Source of the DNA: Patagioenas fasciata | Taxonomy: Eukaryota; Chordata; Aves; Columbiformes; Columbidae | Assembly (NCBI RefSeq): GCF_037038585.1 | Contig: NC_092520.1 | Span: 190,444,604 to 190,508,603, forward strand | DNA length: 64,000 nt | Direction of reading: 5' to 3' | In this document: in pieces, positions 1 through 36,500 of the stretch | Layout: each line of letters opens with the position of its first letter | Position numbering within the stretch: the first letter of the stretch is position 1 | Notes under the pieces: model-generated | The model's input: only the letters and a program-made list of their open reading frames with translations | Database searches by the model: none | What the model was told of the DNA's origin: nothing | Program-made: the position numbers and the translations under genes

Positions 1-532
1 TTTATAGTTATATTAAAACCTTTCTGTCAGAACCCCTAATAAGTATTTGTAACTGCTCTACTAGCTCAAACCTTTTTCCCTTGACATTTTTTTTCCTCTT
101 TTCTTTATGCACCTGTATCTCCTGAAGTTAATTTGGGGCATTTCATCACAGAGATGTATTCCATATGACTGCAGATATGCATAGAAAACTGCTAAGGGCA
201 AATAGGTCAGGATGGTACAATAAGTAGAGACAACACAGCATTATATGAATGTTATATATGTTTGACTTAAAATTTTTTTGTATCTTTAGGAAAGGTAGCA
301 TCTTATACATTTACTGCAGATTGGGATGATTTATTACAAAACCATTGTCTGAATTGAAAAGGGATTCTGAATTTCATGTTAAAAATATGTCTTGAAGAGC
401 AAAAGCTGAATGAATTGCAGAACCAACCAACCCTAAATATATTTTTTCCTCTTTAAATGAGCTTGAAGAGGGTTTCAAAGTCATACAGACGGGTGTAGTG
501 CCGTCATTTTCACAGATTTCATTTTACTTCAG
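1..532 (+). other. CPED1 intron, 5' part cut by the window edge
   Basis: A+T-rich DNA left of the first visible exon. An acceptor-like TTTGTATCTTTAG ends near 289 and is followed by a short open stretch, but it hits stops and has no good donor, so no exon is called. Confidence 0.6.
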
Positions 533-23736
<23,204 letters not shown>

Positions 23737-24600
23737 CCTCTCTTCAATACAGCACTGGGACTAGAGATGTGCCGCTACCTGAGCGACAATCCAAGGACCA
23801 TGGTGGATTTATGACATGCTTTCTTGATTGGCTGCATGCACACCAAGAGAGTTTGGGACATGTGGCATTTTTCTAAAAACTTCATGAAATCAAGATATGC
23901 CCTGGCAATTCTGTGGTGTCAAAATGGAAGATGGAGGGGTGCAAAGGACAGAAGAGGCAAAGTTGCTTGAACTGTTGCCAAAAGCTGGAACAGCTGTAGC
24001 TCAAGCAGCTGTGTATTAATGATAGTAAAACCAGAGAAATATATACACTTGGAAGATTTGGAAAGGACTGCTTTAGCTCTTCGGCAGTATCTAGTTTTCT
24101 ATTTATAGAGACACTGTAATATTTGAATGTATTTAGAAGCTGGCTACATTCCATTTTAAAGAGTTTTATGTGGATAGGTTCCCCTTCACTATCAAACCTT
24201 TTCTATTTAGACACTTGGTTTATACAAATTGCAAATATCTATCAGCATTCTACTGATGATGCCATTTTGAACTCCAGTGTTTTTAGTGAAAACACATCCC
24301 TTCTTTGTATCTTAGATGGAACAGATGTCTATTCTATTTTTTGCATGTTCTAAAGCTAATATAGAGACAGATTACTTAGACTTGAGACTGATTATAACAT
24401 TCTTCATGTAACATGTAAATATAGCGAACATGTTAACATAAGCTTATTTATGGTCCCAGTTTAGGAGAGTGGCCATATGCAGCAAGACTGCTTAGATATG
24501 TGCTCAGTGTCTACCTTGGCCTGTAAGTCAAGCAAGTATTCTTCCTGCATGGAAGTTCCATTTCTGTTATGATTTTTTATAAAATACTTGCTAATGTTTG
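23737..24600 (+). other. CPED1: CPED1 3' UTR, end not resolved
   Basis: A+T-rich sequence follows the CPED1 stop directly and must begin the 3' UTR. I see no AATAAA in the next kilobase. Only weak variants such as AATATA (about 24040) and TATAAA (about 24579) are present, so the cleavage site is uncertain. Confidence 0.4.
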
Positions 24601-25202
24601 AAGCCCGTACCACAAACAGAAGAAAAAATCCCCTTTGCAAGCACACATAAGAACCTGGGGATCTGGATTTTAATCTGTTAGGAGCAGTGTGTGATGTGAT
24701 GAGAGCAGAATATGCTGTCTGCAGCTCATGCTTGGCAGGGACAAGACCTTCTCCGAACTCCAGGTTCATGCTGTAGTCCAGCTACACTCCCAATGTTTGC
24801 AGATCTGCTCTGGGTGAAACCCCAGGGAGCAGCTTTACCACCACAGGGGAGAACCGTCTGCTGATCCGCTGCCACAGCATTGGCAGCACACTCATTTGCA
24901 GTTGTGGTGCCTTGATGGGGAACCACATGTGGTCCAGGCTTAGTAGCTGCATGATGGGTTAATGGCATTCCGTAAGACTATTCTCCTTACAAATTATGCA
25001 ATTATGGGTTTTTATGAATCCAACCATGGACAGGCAATCAAGACACCAGTCTCTCCCACCATGCACTAGAGAAGGGAGTCAGAATCAGGTAAGTACGAGG
25101 ACCTGCCAAGCTCTGTGACATGCTTCCCCTTCACATTTTTATAAATAAGCTTCCACTAGCTTCTACTGCCTTTTGGACAGGATGCTGCAAGCAATGTCAG
25201 GG

Positions 25203-25234
25203 AAAAACAAAACAAAACAAAACAAAAACAAAAC
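25203..25234 (+). repeat. AAAAC short tandem repeat
   Basis: AAAAAC followed by repeated AAAAC units, ending in CCC, in intergenic DNA. Confidence 0.85.
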
Positions 25235-25724
25235 CCAACAAATTATAGCGCGAAACTGATCACCATCCTTTTGGTCTTAGTAGCAGACAGAGAGTCTGCC
25301 TTGTGTAGAAGGACTAGAAATTCATGTCACCATATTTAGGGTCTGCCAAAGATTATTAAACTCAACACAGTCTGTATCCCTGAAGTTTTGTGAATTCCTA
25401 GTCCTTCAGATAAGATATGTGGGGATACAACTTGAAATCATCATGCAATATGGACTTTGGCTTCCCTTGACAATCGAAGGATCCTCAAAAAGAGCATCTG
25501 ACATATCTAATTCAGGAGACCTTCTACAATATTGACAAAGCTCCTAATTTAGGCAATGACATTACATTTAACGAGACAGTGTGGATATCTGTTTCTCTAT
25601 AATATGCTGCTGCTGTGCTTACAGTAAATGTGCCTGACTTTCTCTGTAAGGTTTTCCCTGGCATGGAGCTTTACATGAAAGATGGGTCAGGAACTGTGCA
25701 TAAATACTGAAAAAGTCAGCAATA

Positions 25725-25742
25725 TTTTTTTTTTTTTTTTTT
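25725..25742 (+). repeat. poly-T run of 18
   Basis: Homopolymer flanked on both sides by AGCAATAT-like sequence (GTCAGCAATA before, TTAGCAATAT after). This may be a small duplication around the run. Confidence 0.8.
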
Positions 25743-26030
25743 AGCAATATGATTATCTAAGGAATAGAATTGTATGCAAATGATATAATATATAATTTTG
25801 GGTCTGGAACTCCAGGGCTGCACAACCTTAAATTGAAGGATTTAATACCATGTCATTCATATCAATAGATGTAAAATGCAGCCAGATGTCTTTGGTATTA
25901 AGATGATCAATGATAGGTGTATTACAATTCTGCTTCTGTTACGATTTTTGTAGCTCCTTTACAACCATATGCTGTTGCTGTTATTGTTGTGTACACAAAT
26001 GCTTTAAGGCATGAACTCGGGTTTTATATT

Positions 26031-26142
26031 TGGGTTGTTTGCGTTTGTTGGTGTTTGGTTTTTTTGTGGTTTTTGTTTGTTTGTTTGTTTGTTTGGGTGT
26101 GGGGGTTTGTTTTGTTTTGATTTGTTTGGTTGTTTGGTTTTT
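26031..26142 (+). repeat. T/G-rich tract with TTTG units
   Basis: Low-complexity T/G sequence, including five GTTT units in a row near 26070, in the CPED1-WNT16 intergenic region. Confidence 0.8.
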
Positions 26143-29100
26143 AATCAAAGGCTATTGCTGAAGCATCAGCATAATGATGAAAAGGAAAGAGCTGACTTTG
26201 TTATCCTGTAGATGATACTAGCAAATGTGCAATTCATCACTTCTGGTTTCACCACAAATGGTTTACATGTGCTGTGCACCCAGATGTCTTAATGTTTTCC
26301 AAATCTTAATATTTTTCAAATGTAGCAAGTGCATTTTTTTCTATGTGTTTTCTATTTTTCACATGTCTATGTACATATATATGTGTCTACAAAGTCATTG
26401 GTGTAATTTGCAAATTGATCTTTACTTAAACAATTTAACTGAATATGTTTTTTCAACACTATATATGAACCATGCAATCCTAGGAATAAGCAAAGGGAAT
26501 GCTGACTAAAATAGGTACCAAAGTGCATTTTTCCTTATTTAATTTTAAAATATATCTAGCATCTCTAGGTATGTGAAAGAAGAGAGTTAAGATTGGCATG
26601 GAAGTATCCCTCCCTCATACACATTAAAATGTACAGATTAAGACAATAAAAGAATCATGTTTGAATTCCATTGAGAGCACAAATGTTGCTATCAGTGGCT
26701 TACTCTAGAATTATTACACCTGCTGTGACACTTTTCCTGAATAAGCATAAAAGTGTTCCTACTATATTAAGACTGTTTCATAATGTAGGACATTTTCCTT
26801 AGTCCCATGATTTACCATTAAAACAGCAAAGGACCTAATTATCAAGATGAGTTCCACCTCCTAATACAGACATGAACTGCACTGGAATTGGTGGGAGGAT
26901 TGAAATATTCGGGTTGGGGAACAAGAACACTGAGAAGTTGTGTTTCCTGCTCAACCTCTGCCCAGCAGCATGTGGAGTTTAGAGTGGAACCAAGGTACAC
27001 TTTAATCTATGGGTGGAGAGACTGAAACCGGGTTGCAAAAAATAAATACCCTGGCATACAAAGCAGTAATCTCAGCTACTTTTGTATCCCTTCACACTTT
27101 AGCTGAAACTGCAGCATGATGTACCAGTGTCCAATGAGTTATAAATCCTTATCTCTCATGTGATTCCATAGATGTTGCACGGCAACTTGGTTTTAACCTT
27201 GCAGGGTAGATGCCACTATGGTCAAGTGCCTCTCAGTAACTATCTTTGGGATAAATGGCTATAACGAAAAAGATTTCCCTATTTGTAAGGAAATGCCTTG
27301 GCAAGTCAGCTCTGTCATCGGAGATGCTGTATTTCAAGTAGCCTTATTTGACAAGGAGCTGAAAGAATGAACTATGAATACCATTTTTATGCTTAGTAGT
27401 CATTTGAAAATGTTAATCTTTAGAATAATCTCTTTCACACCACTAAATATGAAGTCTTTACTTTTCTCTTTTGTGACATATTAAAGGGACATCAAAGTCA
27501 ATTTATTTGCTTAGTGGGTGGGGTAGTGGGGCATCCAATTACCTCAAAGTTTAAATAACCACTAAAAGTTATGCTTCTGTTGCTGTGCTGAGCCAAATAG
27601 AATGCTTTGAAGAAGCAGATATGTGTGATATTAAGTTGACTGCAGTCCAGGGATCTTTCAGATTACTCTTTCAGAATAAAGCAATTTTTTAGAGGTGTAG
27701 CAAGCTATTTGGCATTGAGTCAAACTACTAAACAAGCCTCTGTAGACTCACATGAAAAATATAGTCCAACCTTTTTGTTTGCCTGCTAGCCTTGCATCTG
27801 GCTTGTTTTACATCTCTGTTATGACTATCTGTACCTGCTCTATTCCACATCAGCCTTTCTCTCAGATGACCTGAGAAGTTTCTGTTTCATCTTAGAAGCA
27901 ACTTTTGGAAGTCTGAGAGATAATTGTCACAGATTCAGGCTAAATCTTCAAAATATCAATGTAATTACCTTCAAGTTTTTGTCAGTTCCAACAGCAAAAG
28001 ATCCACTGATTGCAGCAGGGGTAGAGCACACCTCTTCTCTAAGGCAGTGATGTTCTCTGATGACTTTAAAAGAGTTCAGTTGTGGAAAGTACTTTGTGTG
28101 TACTAGGATGTAGCCAAACACTATCTTTCAAACTCCACTGCCATCTTTACCTCTGTAAATCTTCAGAATACAAGAACAGTCAGTGTATAATGCAGGCATA
28201 CCTATGTATTGCTGCTGGTACGTACCTTGCAGTATTTACTGGTACCTTCACACTATCCATTGAATGGAAAGGCCCTGACTACACAGTAAAAAGATGCTCT
28301 GCATTTTAGCCTTACTAGCATGAGGTTTGGTGGTAGTAAAAACAGTGTTACATATGCCAGTCTAGGCCAGTGCCTAGATCCAAGTGTCCTAGAAAACTAT
28401 TTGTCATTTACTTGAATGGGACAAAGGGTCCTGTAGGGTCGCCACAGGGACTCCTGCAGCACCAGTTTCTACTGTGGTGGACTTCTCTTTTTCAGGGTTC
28501 ATTCATCTGGCTGCTTGGGCAGCTCCCCAGCAGCCGTGGGCAGCCCTTCCTGCAATCCCTTAAAGATGTTCAACAGCCTTGGTAATGTACACCATGTTAG
28601 GTAGCCGTGAACTGAAGGTAAAGCATATGTTTAAATGAAAACTGAACTGAGGTCTTTGTGAAACACAACACCTACTCAGCATCTCCTTGGTTTTCTCTAT
28701 AATTGAACTGTTCTAATGAAGAGCAGAATTCAGTCCCTTTCAGATGAATCTCAGATAATGAGGTCTTTTCTCAACTTTCAACAAACTTTCTTCCCACTCC
28801 TTGCTTGCCTGGAATAAAGGGAAGGACCTTCTCTGCATGCTGCAACCTAACAGAGTGGGATGAGCTGTGCTTGCACAGTCACTGCAGTGGGATTTTCCCT
28901 CGTATGCCTCATTATGGGGACAAACTTACCATGACAGATGGTGTTTTCAATATTGTGATTTTTTTATGTGTCTTGGGCAGTGAGAGGCAACACGGTTGAA
29001 ACAGCCAGTGCCTGGCTCAGCGTCTGCCAGCACCGCCTGCCCCAGTGCTGCTCTCAGGATGCCAGGGAGATTCTGAGTGAAGACAGACTCCAGAACTAAG

Positions 29101-30566
29101 ATCCTTGAGTGAGGAATCAAAATGCCTCGGACGCCTTTTGGTGGGCAGTTAGGGACATCAGGGCAGTTATGAATTGCTCAATACAGATCAAGCAGGTGAA
29201 ATCAAAGTTGTCAGGAACCCTTTAAAGTCGGTAAATTCTGTGGGATATTGCCAGGGTTTGAAGACCAGATCTGTATTTGGCAGAGTTTCTCACTTGCCAT
29301 ATTCTGAAAATGTCCTTTATCTTTTCTTTTGTACTTGTCATTATCAACTCCCATATTTCTGTTATGATTCTCTGGGATTAAGAAGCTTAAAGTAATATTT
29401 CTGCTCTGCCTTTTGACTGTACAGCCTCCCCAGAGGGTATATAAATTATCTTATAGATCAGAGAAGTTTTATTATTTCTGCACGATTTTTTTCCTTTTTC
29501 TTCCACATGACAGCTCCAAAGATTCTGTATATCTACAGTTAATCATCAGTGGCTTTAGTTATAATGACCTCAATGCCTCCAACATATTTGAAGAAACCTG
29601 ATGATCCCTTTTTATCCTAATAGGACATAAAATACTTTAAAACTTGAAAATCTGACTTTGCAAGTCATTAGACAATGCAGCACCCAGCATGACCTGGCCC
29701 ACAACTGGCTTCCTTTAAAATAAAGAATCAGAGTCACATCTTCATATGTAATAATGTGATGTTGTCTCTTACTGAAGTTTTTGCTGGAGTGATTACAGTT
29801 GGAACACGATTTGTGTGGACTGAGGTTTTTTTTGTCTCAGGGCCTCTGTTGAGCTCTCTTTACAGCAGATGGTATCTACTAGCTACTGTGAAATTCTTTT
29901 TCAACATCTTTTGTGCATTATTTCCCCCTCAGTTATTATAAAATACATACATACAAGTGGATTTACTGCTGATGGTCTTATGGCTCCACCCATTACAGGT
30001 CTTTAAATCGCGTCATCTGTGTATAGCAACAAGGAGTCAGGGTTTAGTAACCTGGTAATTCTGGCTGTCTGCATGGCTCCTCAATCCCCAGAACAGTTCA
30101 GTGCTGAAGCCCTGATGGAGCTACCCAAATAGCACACCTTCAGCTATGAAATGCATACAACAGAACCTGCAGACATAAACAGAACATGCCTGTTGAGTCA
30201 AGTTCACCCTGGAAGTCAAGAATGACAGATTCAAGAGATCTATTTTCAGACACCAGAACCTGGAATCTTCCTTAACTCTAAATATTTAACTGAGGCATTT
30301 TAATTATGAGTGTGGTCACACTAGGTTTTGTGCTCATGATAGAAAGATAAAGATATAAATTATTCTCTAGAGGTGTCTATTACTTCTGCAGTATTGCTTA
30401 ATGTACAGGGAACCTAAAGTAACTCTCAGAATTGTCTGATAGGTGCCTAAAGTTTTGAGAAATTAACAGCTCAACAGATGAGTCAGTGTGAGATTTATTG
30501 TGTGGGTAAAAGATATCTTCACATACCCACTCTGCTCATTTAGACCAGAAACTTGGTTATAAGTCC

Positions 30567-30582
30567 ACCACCACCACCACCA
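30567..30582 (+). repeat. short CCA repeat
   Basis: About five CCA/ACC units in intergenic DNA. Confidence 0.8.
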
Positions 30583-33500
30583 GGACATGCTCCCCAGCAT
30601 GACCTAGGGTGATACATTCTCAACATCTACTCCTGGAGCTGTTTGATCATTTAACAGTGTGCTGGATCAGAGGGAAATCAGCCCTGCAGGTAACCTGGTG
30701 AGCAGAACATTTGATGGTAGTATGGGAATGCAGGTTCAAATCCCTTCATTTGGAGAAATGAAGAAAAAATCTCCATCTATCGCCTTACAAGGAGGGTGAG
30801 TAGGTGGGTGAGAAAAGCCAGGCTGACAAGCTCTGAACTCCAGAAAATAACAGAGGTTCTTTTTCAGGTTTAGAAACCAGATTAGAGATAGGTACCTGGT
30901 TTGTATCTGATGGTTCCAGCTTCTTGCCCTTATGCCTGTCCTAGAAGCGTATGGCGAGCCTGAGTAATTTATAGGCTGCTGACTTTACAATGCAGTAAAA
31001 GCACCTAATAGGTGTTGAAAACCTGAGCCAGACACCTTGGTCAAATACCCTATTTTGGCTCCATGAAGAATTTACGATTCTATCTCTCCATGCCTCACAT
31101 ACACAAACACAACCCCAACATTATTACCCTGTACTTTGTGGTTTACAGCTGTTCATGGAATTGCTCTCTAACCCAGCTCACTCAAAACAACACAGGCTAG
31201 AAGAGATCTCTGTGAACTAAAGCATGTAAACTAAGCTGAGCAACTTCAGATTATTCGAGATAGACAGCTGTTAGGTAGCAGCTACACCAGTAGGTGAATG
31301 GTAGCATCCCTGAAGACACAGAGGAGAAAGGCAAATGATGAACTGGAGGCAGGGTGGAGCTGACAATCTCTCCACAAGTCAGCTGCAGACAGAACGAGCA
31401 TCTTCCCCTACTGAAGGTCTGTTGATGGACTTGTCCTGCAGCTCCTGGGGTTTGAATGCCTAACTTCAAAGCAACATCCTTAAATTAATATGAATAAATA
31501 ATTACTACAAATACAAGTCCATCAATAAGACAAAAAGGGTCAAAATCAGGAACTTCTAAATGTTTGGTAATATATCTAACTGTGTCTAGGCTGTCCCTTG
31601 AGACTATAATGAGTCTATAAAACAAGTTAACACCTGCTCCTCACACTTTCCTTAATTAAAATTCAGTAGACACGTAAGTCATTTTAATGAGTGATGTGTG
31701 GCTCCGCAGGGACCAGTCTGGACTGGAGGCTGTCTCGACAACACTGCAGTTTGTGTGAGGCAATTACTGCACTTTGCATTGGACACACCATCTTCAGCGC
31801 TGCTCCAATTTGGGCAATCAGTTTTTTTTTTCCTGGGGTCTGAGGGACTGAATATCAACCATTTAGTCATTATTTGTGTCCCAAGTCCACAATTTTTTTC
31901 TAGTTTGGACTGATACCCTCCAGAAAAAAACTGTGTCATGACTGTGGGAAGGTCAATTCAGGTGCACTGACCTTCCTGTGAGGTACCAACACTCGAACAA
32001 CAGAATCATCATCACAACACTATGGAGTACAGTCCTGCAGTTACTGGGAGGGAGTCAGTACAGTTAGCACACCCCAGGCAAAGTGAGTGACAACCATACA
32101 CCACCCAAGGCAGCACTTGCACATCTAGTAAGACTTTTTGTGCCCTGAAGAGGTGCTCACTGCTGACGGCTTTGCTTCAGTTTCTTCCACACGTGAACAT
32201 AAGACCTAGCCTTGCTCTCTCCACCGTAACCAGTGCTCGGCCTCCTTTGGGATCCTGAGACCATCATCCTGGCCACACATTTTCTGGGATGTGTGTAAGT
32301 GAAAACATCAAACTTCGTGTTGCCTGGTTCAAGGTTGTCGCTGCCTGTGCTGCACAAAGGCTTTCTACACAGAGCGTAGAAGATCTGGGTGAGGAAACCT
32401 GACGGGAAGAAAAGTCGTTTGGCACATTTAAGGTTTTGACAGTAATTCAGCCACAGACAAGTTGCTGAAGTGAAAAGTATGGCTAATGTCCAAGTAGCGG
32501 CTCACTTCAACATATAATGAAGGAAAAGTCAAGACTTGATTTACAAGGGCTCTGTTTAAAATGTTATGACAGAACACTGGTAGGTTTTTCCCTTTTTGTG
32601 TCTTAAAATATCTCAACAAGCAGTACTGAGGGACCTGGCCTTATTTTTTTGTTGTTGTTTTTTTTCCGATTGAATATCTGAAGTTTTTTTCTCATCTCAC
32701 AACAATATTAATGGCAGTGCAAGTTATACTCAATAAACAGAAATCTAAGGTCTGGCCCTGGTTTGTTCATGTGTGATATTTTATTACATTTGAAGGCAAA
32801 GAAGACATTCAGCAGAAGTGCCCAGTATCTTTCCAGGTTATTGTTGACATCTTTAGAGACAACTGCTATGAAAGCATGTGAACATCGGCCCCGTCGTGGC
32901 CAAATATTCATCTGGTATTAATGGACTTGCTTCCTGGGTCTATAAACATTTTATGGTCATCTAGTCAAGCATGCAGATAATGCTTTTTGGTATTGATGCC
33001 TTGCACATAATTCCAACATTTGGATGAGCTACCTGGGATCTTTTCCTCCTGTCTAAACTCCTCCCTCCAACTGCTCACATTTTTATTTGAAAAGATCCTT
33101 GAAAAGGGCTTCCAGATGGCCAGAAAATGGCAAACCTCTGAAACCTGAAGTTCTTCAGATTAGCTCATGCTTTACTTGGATGCACACAGTGTTCTTTATG
33201 AACATGAATGCGTGCAAGCAATTCACAGACTCTCCTGGCTTATTTTGATGAGTCCTACAAACAAATAATTCCTGTCCTATTACAAAAGCATTTCCCAGCC
33301 TTTGCCTTTTCCTCTCTGTTGTTGAATATTCCTTTGTAAAATCTGTCAGCCTTTTCCATCATTTTTCTTTACTTCTCCTGGGGTCTCATGCTTTCCATCT
33401 TCTCTCACTCCTGCCTGTGTGCAGCTGATGGAGCTCATTTTTCCAGTCTCCACCCACCACCTTCCCTTGTTGACTATTGTTCGGATCTTGGCTGGTGAAG

Positions 33501-36500
33501 TTGTGGTCTCCATCAGCTTTATTTTGGTGGACAAGCACTGAAGGTCTTGCGAGAAAGCCAGCTTGCCTCTGTGCTACAGCCACTTTCATAACGATTACAG
33601 GCTATCATGCCAGCAACCAGAAGGGCAAGTTGCGCAGTCTGTTTCCTCAGAAGGTCAGGGAGAGCTGTACAGCAGCTTACAATAACCTCGATATCTCAGC
33701 ACACCTCGGTCTCACTGCGCCTCTCCTGAGCTAAGACTCCTTGTGTTCACAACTGAGACTCACTGTGTGACTAAAATCTGATAGAAGCAAGAGCTCCGAA
33801 AAGATGAAAACTAAAGTTGAGTGGGGACGCATTTCAGTTTTCCATGTTTTCTTACAGGAGCCATTTCTTCCTTCATCTCACGTGTTTTGTTCACCAGCAC
33901 GTGAATTTTGTCAAATCTCTATTTTCATAGAAATATGTTTTACTTAGCCTTTTAACTTCCATCCCCTGTGCCCGTATAGGTGAAATTACATGGTGTATTT
34001 AAACAGCCATGTCCTCCTTTTCAGTTGATCCTAATACAGTGACAGCATACTAAAGGAGGGAAAAGTTTTGTGTCGGTGAGGTGGAGACCCCTGATTTGAA
34101 TAGGTGGAGCTGTATTCCTGTAACATAGCAGATTCTGGATTTTGGTGAGTAAATTGCATCGACTCTCACACTCACACGTGCATAAGTGGTCTCAGGAGTC
34201 TGCTGTAAAGCAGTCTACCCTGTAACACCTCACCTCAGCACACAGCTTTAAGTGTCTTAAAGCTTACTTCTATAAAAAAGTAATTTCCATAGCTCCTGGC
34301 CACTTTCTGAAGCTCGCAGATTCTGCAGCTAGGGAGTAGTTTTACATCTGATTATTTTTTTTAAACCAGTTTGCTTATTTTTGTAAAGCAGGTAAATTTA
34401 AAGTTAGTATACAGCCCCTCTATAGTCATGAATAATACAATGAAACTTTATCCTTCAGCATTGCTGCAGGGATCTGATCCAGTAGGCACTTACTGTGAAG
34501 TTTATATGACATAAATATAGTCTGATATAGTTTGTTTCAGCAGACATTTATTTTTTCTGCTTTATTAATACTGTACAGATAGTGTCATTTATTTGCCAAA
34601 AGTAGCCACAGATATAAAATAGAGACCATGTGAAATATTTGCAAGCTCTGGGGATTTTTATAACTGTATCTGAGAAAAGATACCTCTCCATTTTGAATAC
34701 ATATGATTCACTTAACATTTTGTATTTAGGCTTCCCCTCTAACTATGCTGCATTTGTTTTTGCCATTGCCAGTTTCTGTAACAATACTAGTCAACTTTAT
34801 TGGTAAAGCTAAGTGAAAATTGATTACTCTCTGCCCTTCAAATTCAGTTTATATTATTGTTTCGGCTTTATCAGTGTATTTTTACCTCTCAATTTCCACA
34901 TTTAGCAGAAGGGGATCATTCATGGAGACGCTATCGTTGGCATCGCTAACAATAGCATTTTCAATCTCAAATGTAAAAATAAAACTAACACATCAGTGCC
35001 TCAAAACTGTGATAATATAAAATTAGTGACAGCTACAATAAAAGAAAATATCTTGTAATCCTTTTCATGTATTTTTGCATCTGTATCACACACTCAGTCT
35101 TCCTCTACAGTCATGAAAGCTTTGAATCACGCATCCATTAAGTTGCACTTCAAAACACAGACCAAGTATCACCAATTCAGTCTGCAAACCTACCTATTAA
35201 CATATTATTGGCCAGCAGACTATGATGTCCTGCATAGCCTGAGGGTTAGATAGACAAGCAGTGCTCGGAGATACTGGACTTGTGTGCTAACCAAGTTAGT
35301 TTTCTAACAATAAAAATAGAAAGAAAGCCCTTATGACTTTCCTCCCCTTTGCTCCAATACATACTAAAGAAGTGTAACAAGCCTTGGAAAACACAAGGTG
35401 AGGTGAAGATAGTCATTGCCAGAAAACAGGCTCATTTTCCCTTCTTTTTTTGGGACTTGGATCAGGCCTGTTCTATATCACCATGATGTTTGCCTGTGAA
35501 CTAAAGGATTCTCTTGGGACCCTCGCAGATAACACCCCCCAGGGTGTGTCTGAAGAGGGTGTATGCTCCATTAAACCACAGATAATGGGATGTCTGACAC
35601 TGGAAACAATTATGAATATATAGCTTACACACAAATTCTGTTATCCAAGCATATGCCTTCATCACTTCTGCAGAAATAGCCATGGATATTAAAAAATTCA
35701 GCAACTATGATGAAGAACCTGTTAGGCTCTCACACATGAAAGTAGCAAACACAGCTGGGGCAGAGTGATGAGATGGACTAAATTCTATCACAACTGTTGA
35801 GGATACTTAGGAAATAAAATAGATTAATATTTACACAAATAAGAAATTAAAGGATTTGATGGTCTTATATGTTGTTCTTTACTAGCTAAAGGGCAGGAAA
35901 ATTCTAAATCATGAGATAATTGAATTTTCTGAGGAATAACAAATGTTGAAAACATTTGCTGTAAGAACGTTGAAACTATAAAAATATGTCTAATTTCTAG
36001 ACAGAAGTCAACGTGGTGTTGAGGCTGTAAATAAACTGTTGATTCAAGAACAAAGCTTAATACTGTTCGCACTACTAAAATCAGATATTTAGAGCACTGC
36101 AGGACTTCATTTTACAGCTGTGTTTGTGAGTTCCTTTACGCTTCATATGGGGAATCTTTCATACACCCCAGAAGCTGCAACCGGCAGGAGGTTCCAGCCC
36201 TCTGGGCAGCAGCCCTGTCTGTGCAGGGCGGGCAAGGAAAGACCAGGGAGCGACAAACTGCCCGACTCCACTTCTGGGGTTGGGATCAAACACCACACTT
36301 TGAAGGAGCTGAGATTCTTCCTTCAGAGCTGCTGGTGTTTATGGGTCCTGGCATCATCTGGACCCTCCATGGCATCATTGGACCACACACCTCCTGCTTG
36401 CCTCTTGTAGCAAAGACTAACGGGCTGTATCAGCACCTGAACGGGATCGGGGTGGAGATGCCTTGCCCTGCTCTCCAGGATGACTCCCAAGGCACATTTG

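Noticed and set aside
290..360. Acceptor-like TTTGTATCTTTAG with a short open stretch after it
   Set aside because: The best frame stops within about 22 codons and no usable donor precedes the stop, so it is not a credible CPED1 exon.
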